DNA of 5,317 bases, from NCBI GenBank assembly GCA_043811795.1, contig JBDRMV010000043.1, positions 1 to 5,317 of the forward strand, written 5' to 3'. Shown here one piece after another: positions 1 through 5,178 of this stretch. The stretch comes from JBDRMV01 sp043811795 (GTDB lineage Bacteria; CG03). A program made the position numbers and the translations under genes. The notes under the pieces were generated by a model, which saw only the letters and a list, made by a program, of their open reading frames with translations, searched no databases and had not been told where the DNA came from. How positions within the stretch are numbered: position 1 is the stretch's first letter; every line of letters begins with the position of its first letter.

Positions 1-1610
1 GCTTTCCAGTCGAAGACGTTTATTCTGTAACGTTCTTTCTCGTCGAATAAATCCATCGGCTGATTCTCGTAGAAGTCGGGACCTATCAGGGAGTTGCCGC
101 ACTTTATGTTGTTACCGAGATTCGGGAGGACTCGCTCGTGCAATAACTGTAACTGTGTTTCTCCTTCAAGGACTTTGAGGAGAAGCGCAAGTTTTGTTAC
201 TTCCACCGCCTGTTCGTCTATGTCAACGCCGTAGATATTGTTAAGCAGAATTCTCTTTTTCTCGTCTGTTGTCAGCCGCCAGTCACCGCCTGCCACCTGA
301 TATAATACCTTTCTGTGTTTCTTTGGACCGTGTTTTACATAGAAGTCCCTGTGCCAGTCGAGAATATACTGATACGCTCCTATGAGAAAAGAACCCGAAC
401 CGCAGGCGGGGTCAAGGATTTTCAGTTTCTCCGCCTGCTTCGGCGTCTTGCCTTCAAGGAGTTTCCCGACGGTATTTTTCACTATGTAATCCACGATGTA
501 AGTGGGTGTATAATACACGCCGCCCGCTTTGCGCACTTCGGGTTTTTCCTCAATAACCGCCCGGTGGGATGAAGTAAGGCGTATGACTTTTCCGAGAAAC
601 TGCTCGTAAACATGGCCGAGAATGTCGGGAGGCAGGACAGAAAATTCGTACGGGCTGTCCGGGTAATAAAGATTTTTTAAGATTGCTTTCAGGGGCGCGT
701 CGTCCAATTTTATTTTAAGGGTCAGTTCGTCGGGATGAGTGGAAATATTTTTCTCTTTCTTGAAATGAAAAAGCCCCGAGTTGTATCTCTCGTCGGCTTT
801 TAGAAATAATTCGCACAGTTGTTTATACACCTGATTTTTGTTTCCTATTTCCCTGAGGGCTCCTTCCGATTCCAGCCCCCTGTCCTCGCTTATGCGCAGA
901 AATATGAGCCGGTCTATTATTTTCTGGACGGAAAAATTGACCGCTCTTTGGGTGAGAGCCGGATTACGGATTGCTATGTTCTTCGCAAGCATTTCTCTCC
1001 AGAACTCTATTTCTTTCAGGAAGGCGGAATCCACTTCGCTGGTTCCCTTTTTCTTTTTTTCTGATTCAATGTATCTGTCAAAAGAACCTTTGAGAACCGC
1101 TTCACGGGAAAAAATAGAATAGAGTTCATCCCATTTAGCGGCGTAATCTTTGTAATTGAAATAAATAATTCTTGCTGTTGAAGCTTTATCGGTTTTTACG
1201 GGTTTGAAGCGGCAGTCATAAACCGCAAACTCCTCAAAGTCGGTGAGAATTGAAAGAGGAAGTTTCGCCGACCACGCATATCTTCTCAACTGGTAGGCGG
1301 GGTGAATGTCATTTTTTATATCAACGGAAGGTTTCTTCGCCTCAAGAAAAAACTTTCTTGTCCCACCGATGCGGAAACAGTAATCGGGGGCTTTTGTCAT
1401 CCCGCCGACTTTTATTGCGTCTTCGTGAATGACGTCCTTGTACGCCTCCGCCCAGCCCTTTTCGTTTTGAACGTCCCAGCCGAGCGCTTTGAAAAAAGGG
1501 TTTATGAATTCAAGCCGCACCTGGGTCTCGTTGTACCTGCCCGACTTGTAAGCGTCAAGGTTGTCGCTGAAACGTTCTGTCAGTTTAACGATTTCTTCGG
1601 GAGTTTTCAT
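1..1610 (-). CDS. Type IIG (Eco57I-like) restriction-modification enzyme, N-terminal 536 residues, cut by window edge
   Basis: This gene enters at ATG 1610 and reads leftward without a stop to the window edge. An N-terminal nuclease domain of the HsdR-N/PD-(D/E)XK kind is visible: an ETQVR helix at about residues 28-32, P75-D76, then E90-A-K92 in FLEAKKP. A helical linker follows. The N6-adenine methyltransferase part begins with the GGVYYTP motif (Y366-Y367-T-P), then the SAM-binding motif I DPACGSGSF (400-408), NIYGVDID (458-465, acidic motif II) and CGNSLIG (504-510), which usually comes just before the catalytic NPPY/F. That catalytic motif and the target-recognition domain would lie beyond the left edge. 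Such proteins cut DNA and methylate adenine in one chain of roughly 1000 residues; this is family knowledge. An in-frame TAA three codons upstream makes ATG 1610 the first possible ATG. There is no SD. A BREX PglX-like or orphan methylase role is less likely because the nuclease motif is intact. Target site unknown. Confidence 0.92.
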   Translation of the reverse strand, partial: MKTPEEIVKLTERFSDNLDAYKSGRYNETQVRLEFINPFFKALGWDVQNEKGWAEAYKDVIHEDAIKVGGMTKAPDYCFRIGGTRKFFLEAKKPSVDIKNDIHPAYQLRRYAWSAKLPLSILTDFEEFAVYDCRFKPVKTDKASTARIIYFNYKDYAAKWDELYSIFSREAVLKGSFDRYIESEKKKKGTSEVDSAFLKEIEFWREMLAKNIAIRNPALTQRAVNFSVQKIIDRLIFLRISEDRGLESEGALREIGNKNQVYKQLCELFLKADERYNSGLFHFKKEKNISTHPDELTLKIKLDDAPLKAILKNLYYPDSPYEFSVLPPDILGHVYEQFLGKVIRLTSSHRAVIEEKPEVRKAGGVYYTPTYIVDYIVKNTVGKLLEGKTPKQAEKLKILDPACGSGSFLIGAYQYILDWHRDFYVKHGPKKHRKVLYQVAGGDWRLTTDEKKRILLNNIYGVDIDEQAVEVTKLALLLKVLEGETQLQLLHERVLPNLGNNIKCGNSLIGPDFYENQPMDLFDEKERYRINVFDWK

Positions 1611-1709
1611 CTTGGATTATTTTACCATAATTTTTCAAAAAACGGATACATTGCCAGGATACTTATCTTGACGCGTTATTCGGTCAGAATTGACTGAGGA
1701 GACTGGTTT
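1611..1709. other. Short intergenic region between gdh and the restriction-modification gene
   Basis: These 99 bases separate the gdh stop from the next start on the same strand. Apart from the candidate -10 at 1619-1627 there is only a weak 4-bp hairpin (GTCA/TGAC near 1683-1694) with no T-tract on the minus strand. I find no convincing gdh terminator, so read-through into the restriction gene cannot be excluded. Confidence 0.5.
1619..1627 (-). promoter_or_regulatory. Candidate extended -10 promoter of the restriction-modification gene
   Basis: Read on the minus strand, the sequence is TGGTAAAAT, an extended -10 (TGn plus a 5/6 match to TATAAT). It ends 8 nt before the ATG, so transcription would start about 2-3 nt upstream of the start codon and give an essentially leaderless mRNA. 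No -35 match is seen at 16-18 bp. An A/T-rich stretch lies just upstream. Confidence 0.45.
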
Positions 1710-2957
1710 TTACGGGTATATTCCTCTCAGTTCTACCGCTCTTGCAACCCTGCCTACGGCGAGGATATACGCTGCGAGACGCATATCGCATTTTTCTTTT
1801 TTATAAATGGAGAGGACATCGTTGAAACTCTTTACCATAATATCGTGCAGTTTATTGTTTATTTCCTTTTCATTCCAGAAGAGTTCCTGCAGATTCTGAA
1901 CCCACTCAAAATAGGAAACCGTAACGCCTCCCGCGTTTGCGAGAATGTCCGGTATGACAAAAACTTTATTTTTATGCAGAATTTCATCCGCGTCGGGCGT
2001 CGTCGGCCCGTTCGCCGCCTCAGCCAGTATTTTTGCTTTGATGTTCCCCGCATTTTCTTTCGTTATCTGATTTTCAAGAGCCGCGGGAATCAGGATATCG
2101 CAGTCAAGTTCCAGAAGTTCTTTATTCGTAATATCCTTAGCGCCGTGAAACCCCGCAACAGACCCTGTCTTCTTACTGTGTTCAATGACTTTACCGATGT
2201 CCAGGCCCTTCCTGTTGAGTATCCCGCCCCGTACGTCGGAAACTGCAATCACCCTGCATCCTTTTTCGGCAATCAGCTGGGCGGCGACCGAACCTACATT
2301 ACCAAAACCCTGAACAGCCACAGTCAGATTGTCCATTGACATACCCAGATGCTTCAATGCTTCTTCAATCACAAAAACGCAGCCCCTGCCGGTTGCCTCC
2401 CGCCTGCCCTCCGACCCCCCGAGTTCGAGAGGCTTTCCCGTTACCACACCCGGAGAGGAATAACCGACATTCATGGAATACGTATCCATTATCCAGCTCA
2501 TCACCTGCGCGTTGGTAAAAACATCTGGAGCGGGGATATCCTTATCCGGACCGATAATGATGCCGATTTCAGAGGTAAACCGCCTTGTCATTCTTTCCAG
2601 TTCGTTTAAAGACATTTCCTCGGGATTACAGGCGATTCCGCCCTTTGCCCCGCCGAATGGAATTCTAACCACCGCGCATTTCCATGTCATCCACATAGCC
2701 AATGCCTTCACCTCATCCAGAGTCACATCCGGGTGGTAACGTATTCCTCCTTTGGCGGGACCCCTTTCAAGATTGTGCTGCACGCGGTACCCTTCAAAAA
2801 CCCTGATAGAGCCGTCATCCATTTTTATGGGCACGGAAACAATCAGAATTCTTTTCGGGTGCTTCAATTTCTCGTGAATTCCCGGGTCAAGATTCATCTT
2901 TTTCGCCACTTTGTCCAGCTGACTTAACGCCACTTCCCACGGACTGATTTTACTCAT
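1710..2957 (-). CDS. gdhA: Glutamate dehydrogenase, hexameric type, complete (415 aa)
   Basis: The enzyme interconverts glutamate with 2-oxoglutarate plus ammonium using NAD(P)H in the cytoplasm, linking the TCA cycle to nitrogen assimilation. The active-site layout is complete: K69 in GPAKGGIRYHP, K93 in TWKCAVV, K105 in PFGGAKGG (catalytic lysine) and D145 in IPAPD. The spacings of 24, 12 and 40 residues equal those of K89, K113, K125 and D165 in the Clostridium symbiosum enzyme. The Rossmann loop GFGNVG is at 217-222, followed by D241 at the end of the next strand; coenzyme preference cannot be read safely from this. NAGGVTVSYFEW near the C terminus is also typical. Length is normal for the family. 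I chose ATG 2957 because a strong SD lies 5 nt upstream; a TTG start at 2972 would overlap that SD. The gene has its own promoter and no clear terminator. Confidence 0.97.
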   Translation of the reverse strand: MSKISPWEVALSQLDKVAKKMNLDPGIHEKLKHPKRILIVSVPIKMDDGSIRVFEGYRVQHNLERGPAKGGIRYHPDVTLDEVKALAMWMTWKCAVVRIPFGGAKGGIACNPEEMSLNELERMTRRFTSEIGIIIGPDKDIPAPDVFTNAQVMSWIMDTYSMNVGYSSPGVVTGKPLELGGSEGRREATGRGCVFVIEEALKHLGMSMDNLTVAVQGFGNVGSVAAQLIAEKGCRVIAVSDVRGGILNRKGLDIGKVIEHSKKTGSVAGFHGAKDITNKELLELDCDILIPAALENQITKENAGNIKAKILAEAANGPTTPDADEILHKNKVFVIPDILANAGGVTVSYFEWVQNLQELFWNEKEINNKLHDIMVKSFNDVLSIYKKEKCDMRLAAYILAVGRVARAVELRGIYP

Positions 2958-2962
2958 TCCAA

Positions 2963-2970
2963 CCTCCTCC
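2963..2970 (-). promoter_or_regulatory. Ribosome binding site of gdhA, decides the start
   Basis: Minus-strand GGAGGAGG sits 5 nt before ATG 2957. It overlaps the in-frame TTG at 2972-2970, which therefore cannot be served by it. This makes the protein five residues shorter than the longest open frame. Confidence 0.85.
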
Positions 2971-3001
2971 AAACATTCTCCATAAATTAGGAACCATTCT
3001 C

Positions 3002-3010
3002 ATTATACCA
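3002..3010 (-). promoter_or_regulatory. Extended -10 promoter of gdhA
   Basis: Minus-strand TGGTATAAT is a perfect -10 hexamer (3002-3007) with the TGn extension. Predicted transcription start is near 2995, giving a leader of about 38 nt that contains the SD. No good -35 is present at 16-18 bp, as is common for extended -10 promoters. Confidence 0.65.
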
Positions 3011-3042
3011 TAATAGGATGTCCCCGGAATATACCCATTATA

Positions 3043-3126
3043 TGGGGGAGGAGGGACTCGAACCCTCAATCCCTTTCGGGCAGCGGATTTTAAGTCCGCT
3101 TTGTATACCAGTTCCAACACTCCCCC
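3043..3126 (-). tRNA. tRNA-Leu, anticodon UAA
   Basis: This is a class II tRNA of 84 nt read on the minus strand. The acceptor stem is GGGGGAG/CTCCCCC with discriminator A at 3043. A 3-bp D stem encloses a loop with the conserved GG. The anticodon stem GCGGA/TCCGC encloses CTTAAAA, so the anticodon is TAA (positions 3092-3090), reading UUA and wobbling to UUG. A long variable arm with a CCC/GGG stem and GAAA loop fits leucine. The T arm is GAGGG-TTCGAGT-CCCTC. Discriminator A is the leucine identity base. CCA is not encoded; TAT follows directly. All stems pair without mismatch, so the gene looks functional. The open frames crossing it on both strands are spurious. Confidence 0.97.
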
Positions 3127-3192
3127 ATTATAAGTATTCACTCGCCCGTAATTCCCGGTTGCTTAGCTTCAAATCACCCGCTGCTGTTTTTT

Positions 3193-3221
3193 ATTATACA
3201 AAGTTCTTGATTTCAATTCAA
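3193..3221 (-). promoter_or_regulatory. Sigma70-type promoter of tRNA-Leu
   Basis: On the minus strand TTGAAT (-35, 3216-3221) is separated by exactly 17 bp from a perfect TATAAT (-10, 3193-3198). The predicted start near 3186 leaves a 5' leader of about 60 nt to be trimmed before the tRNA. Confidence 0.8.
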
Positions 3222-3242
3222 AACGCAAATCACACCCCTGCT

Positions 3243-3270
3243 TTGAATATAGCCGGTAAGATGTTATAAT
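3243..3270 (+). promoter_or_regulatory. Sigma70-type, extended -10 promoter of the small membrane-protein gene
   Basis: On the plus strand TTGAAT (-35, 3243-3248) is followed after 16 bp by a perfect TATAAT (3265-3270), preceded by TG at 3262-3263 (extended -10). The hexamer ends 9 nt before ATG 3280, so transcription should begin about 3 nt upstream of the start codon. The -35 is identical to that of the divergent tRNA promoter, 21 bp away. Confidence 0.75.
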
Positions 3271-3279
3271 TTCAACATA

Positions 3280-3588
3280 ATGAAAAGAGAAACAACACCA
3301 TTTTTCCGGACGAAGAAATCTTTAATCTTAATTTTATGGGGGCTTTCAGGGATTTTTCCTGTGATAGTATGTGAATTTTTCTGCCCCGCGGTTAGAGAAA
3401 TGTTCAAGGGTTCGCTCCTTTTTTTACTGCCGGTTATTGTTTTTTCTTTGCTGGGAGCGGCATTAATTCTTTTAACCGTGAAACAGCGGGTGGAAGGGAC
3501 GCTTAAAACATTTTTGATACTGACCGGCGCAACAGGCAGCGCAATATTATTGCTCAAGAAAAGTTTATACGGTCAACCGGCGGAATAA
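3280..3588 (+). CDS. Small membrane protein of unknown function, three predicted transmembrane helices (102 aa)
   Basis: I do not recognise the family. The protein begins with a basic, polar stretch (residues 1-13, K/R rich). Three hydrophobic segments follow, at about 14-34, 45-67 and 75-92, and the tail is short and polar with KK at 93-94. By the positive-inside rule the basic N terminus and the KQR loop (68-70) are probably cytoplasmic. Two cysteines (C31, C35) lie at the end of helix 1. There is no signal peptidase site and no catalytic motif. It is believed real because a strong promoter precedes it, the start codon sits where transcription should begin, and an intrinsic terminator overlaps its stop codon. 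It has no SD, which fits a leaderless message. It stands alone, divergent from the tRNA and convergent with ftsB, so context gives no function. The opposite-strand open frame over the same bases lacks all these signals. Confidence 0.75.
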   Translation: MKRETTPFFRTKKSLILILWGLSGIFPVIVCEFFCPAVREMFKGSLLFLLPVIVFSLLGAALILLTVKQRVEGTLKTFLILTGATGSAILLLKKSLYGQPAE

Positions 3589-3595
3589 TTCCGCC
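3579..3595. repeat. Perfect inverted repeat between convergent genes
   Basis: GGCGGAAT-A-ATTCCGCC can fold on either strand as a 6-bp GC-rich stem with a 5-nt loop. Its right arm overlaps the left arm of the terminator at 3584-3615, so on the plus strand the two hairpins exclude each other. On the minus strand it lies just after the ftsB stop but has no T-tract behind it, so it is at most an mRNA 3'-end-protecting or weak termination structure. Confidence 0.6.
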
Positions 3596-3615
3596 TGCAC
3601 GGATTATTTTTTTTT
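3584..3615 (+). terminator. Intrinsic terminator of the small membrane-protein gene
   Basis: Plus-strand hairpin with arms AATAATTCCG (3584-3593) and CGGATTATT (3600-3608): 4 bp, one bulged T, then 5 bp. The loop is CCTGCA. Seven further T follow at 3609-3615. The gene's TAA stop lies in the left arm. The right arm and T-tract are also the stop codon and final lysine codons of the convergent ftsB-like gene. Confidence 0.7.
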
Positions 3616-3882
3616 GATAAAATGATATTTTACTTCTCCTTCCTTTATCATACCGAACTCCTCGCGCGCCATTTTATAATATGCCTTTTCAGGATTTTTT
3701 TCAAATACCTCAATATCTTTTGAAAGCTGTTCGTTTTTCTTCCTCATTTCTTCAACCTGAATAATTAAAATTTTTCTGTTCCGCCTGTAAATTATCATCC
3801 TTCTGAAATGCTGGTTGCCCAGCGCGATAAAGATAAACCCGAGGCAGATTGCCAAAACAATCAGATATTTTTTATTCTCCAT
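3604..3882 (-). CDS. FtsB/DivIC-family septum formation initiator (92 aa)
   Basis: Proteins of this family are short bitopic membrane proteins that join FtsL and FtsQ (DivIB) in the division complex and help trigger septal peptidoglycan synthesis. The sequence shows the expected plan. A short cytoplasmic start (1-5) is followed by one transmembrane helix (about 6-22). A charged, heptad-like coiled coil (about 30-61, with the VEEMRKKNEQL run) comes next. The closing motif AREEFGMIKEGEV (72-84) matches the family's common A(R)EELGMVKPGE ending. Length is typical. ATG 3882 is the only usable start after an in-frame TAG; it has a poor SD (AGG abuts the ATG). Since eno ends only 22 nt upstream, translation probably depends on coupling or reinitiation. 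Adjacency to eno is a known arrangement in many bacteria. Whether to call it ftsB or divIC depends on lineage, so no symbol is given. Confidence 0.88.
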   Translation of the reverse strand: MENKKYLIVLAICLGFIFIALGNQHFRRMIIYRRNRKILIIQVEEMRKKNEQLSKDIEVFEKNPEKAYYKMAREEFGMIKEGEVKYHFIKKK

Positions 3883-3904
3883 CCTGAAACGCTGATGCGC
3901 AAAA

Positions 3905-5161
3905 CTACGACTTAATTTCCTCTTCTATCCTCAGGAGCTGGTTGTACTTGGCGAGCCGTTCTCCTCTCGCCGGCGCGCCGCTTTTTAACTGCCCGCAGTT
4001 TACGGCGACGGTGAGATCGGCTATAAAATCATCGCTTGTTTCTCCCGACCTGTGCGAGACCATTGCCCTGTAGCCGCTGGAATAGGCGAGGTTTATCACG
4101 TCGAGGGTCTCGGTAACGCTCCCTATCTGGTTCAATTTTATCAAAACGGAATTCGCAGCGCCCATCGCAATCCCTTTCCGTAAACGCTCCCTGTTCGTTA
4201 CGAAAACATCATCGCCGATAATCTGTATGCTCTTGCCGAGCCGGCGCGTCATTTCAACCCACCCGTTCCAGTCATCCTCCGCGAAACCGTCTTCAATTGA
4301 AATAATGCCGTATTTTTTTATCCATCTGTCATAAAGGGAAATCAGCGACGACGCTCCGAGTACCTTCCTCGGCCGCTCTCCCGAAAGAACGTATTTTCCG
4401 TCTTTGTAGAGCGCCGATGCGGCGATGTCAAGACCTATACAAACGTCTTTGCCGAGCGTGTAGCCGCTTGCCTTAACCGCCCGGGCAATCAATTTGAGAG
4501 CGTCTTCATTCTCTTTCAGGTTCGGGGCGAAACCGCCCTCGTCGCCGATGGAACTTGAAAGCCCTTCCTTCTTGAGAATGGATTTCAGTTTGTGATATAT
4601 CTCCGTCGTCACCTGCATTCTTTTCACGAATGTCTTCGCCCCGACGGGAGCAATCATAAATTCCTGAACGTCAACGTTGTTGTCGGCGTGAGCGCCGCCG
4701 TTAAGGATATTCATAAAAGGAACGGGCATGCCCCAGTCGTTCAGTTTACCCGGGAAAAGAGTCCTGATGTATCCGTAAAGCGGCATTTTCTTTGCTTTTG
4801 CCTGAGCCCTGCAGACGGCCATTGAAACGCCGAGAATCGCGTTCGCCCCGAATTTCGACTTGTTCGCCGTGCCGTCCAGCGCAAGCATCAGTTCGTCGAT
4901 CTTCCGCTGGTTTGAAGCGCTCTGGCCTTTAAGACGCTTTGCTATTCTGCCGACATTCTCAACGGCTTTAAAAACGCTTTTGCCGTTATAGGTCTTCCGC
5001 CCGTCCCTGAGTTCCAGCGCCTCGTGAATACCCGTGGACGCTCCCGAAGGAACGGCTGCCCGGCCCAATGAGCCGTCGCTCAAAAGAACATCAACTTCAA
5101 CAGTCGGATTTCCGCGCGAGTCAAAAATCTGTCTCGCCATGATTTTCTGAATTTCTGCCAC
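3905..5161 (-). CDS. eno: Enolase (phosphopyruvate hydratase), complete (418 aa)
   Basis: Enolase converts 2-phosphoglycerate to phosphoenolpyruvate in glycolysis and the reverse in gluconeogenesis; it is a cytoplasmic Mg-dependent enzyme. Family landmarks appear in order: FDSRGNPTVEVDV (13-25), the mobile loop SGASTG (39-44), H158 and E167 in GGAHADNNVDVQEF, and E208 in GDEGGFAPNL. Magnesium ligands D245, E290 (SIEDG) and D317 (GDD) follow, then the catalytic base K342, H370-R371-S372 and K393. Numbering almost equals that of E. coli. The sequence ends soon after KYNQLLRIEEEI, about a dozen residues shorter than many homologues. The start is GTG 5161, with SD AGGGAGGT upstream. One oddity: the usual SEF after the D245 region is SAL here (A250 replaces a glutamate). 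It sits 15 nt after the SH3 gene and 22 nt before the ftsB-like gene, so it is probably mid-operon; its promoter lies beyond the window. Confidence 0.98.
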   Translation of the reverse strand: MAEIQKIMARQIFDSRGNPTVEVDVLLSDGSLGRAAVPSGASTGIHEALELRDGRKTYNGKSVFKAVENVGRIAKRLKGQSASNQRKIDELMLALDGTANKSKFGANAILGVSMAVCRAQAKAKKMPLYGYIRTLFPGKLNDWGMPVPFMNILNGGAHADNNVDVQEFMIAPVGAKTFVKRMQVTTEIYHKLKSILKKEGLSSSIGDEGGFAPNLKENEDALKLIARAVKASGYTLGKDVCIGLDIAASALYKDGKYVLSGERPRKVLGASSLISLYDRWIKKYGIISIEDGFAEDDWNGWVEMTRRLGKSIQIIGDDVFVTNRERLRKGIAMGAANSVLIKLNQIGSVTETLDVINLAYSSGYRAMVSHRSGETSDDFIADLTVAVNCGQLKSGAPARGERLAKYNQLLRIEEEIKS

Positions 5162-5170
5162 TTTTTTTTT

Positions 5171-5178
5171 ACCTCCCT
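5171..5178 (-). promoter_or_regulatory. Ribosome binding site of eno overlapping the upstream stop codon
   Basis: Minus-strand AGGGAGGT includes the last two bases of the SH3 gene's TAG stop (5179-5177). A run of nine A (5170-5162) separates it from the GTG start. The overlap implies that ribosomes finishing the upstream gene are positioned to start eno. Confidence 0.8.

Noticed and set aside
1302..1697. 131-residue plus-strand open frame opposite the start of the restriction-modification gene
   Set aside because: It is an antisense shadow; the minus strand encodes clear nuclease-domain motifs over the same bases.
1683..1710. Possible gdhA terminator
   Set aside because: Only a 4-bp stem is present and no T-tract follows on the minus strand.
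1845..2339. 164-residue plus-strand open frame inside gdhA
   Set aside because: It is an antisense shadow of a well-supported glutamate dehydrogenase, with no SD or recognisable domain.
2958..2972. Upstream TTG start for gdhA giving five extra residues
   Set aside because: The TTG overlaps the SD that serves ATG 2957, so it has no binding site of its own.
3127..3132. TATAAT directly before the tRNA as its -10 box
   Set aside because: Transcription would begin inside the tRNA and there is no -35; the promoter at 3193-3221 has correct spacing.
2950..3141. 63-residue minus-strand open frame across the tRNA
   Set aside because: It is a read-through of the tRNA-Leu gene and the gdhA leader; the tRNA fold is complete.
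3127..3186. Possible riboswitch or structured RNA in the 60-nt leader of tRNA-Leu
   Set aside because: A GCAACCGG-like stretch caught the eye, but I could not find paired stems matching a known class; it is most likely just a trimmed tRNA leader.
3018..3269. 83-residue plus-strand open frame across the tRNA
   Set aside because: It is the antisense of the tRNA and its promoter region. The GEEGLEPSIPFGQRIL-type peptide is the familiar artefact of translating the reverse strand of a tRNA.
3264..3557. 97-residue open frame on the minus strand opposite the small membrane gene
   Set aside because: It has no SD or promoter, its composition is unlike a folded or membrane protein, and the plus-strand frame has promoter, start geometry and terminator.
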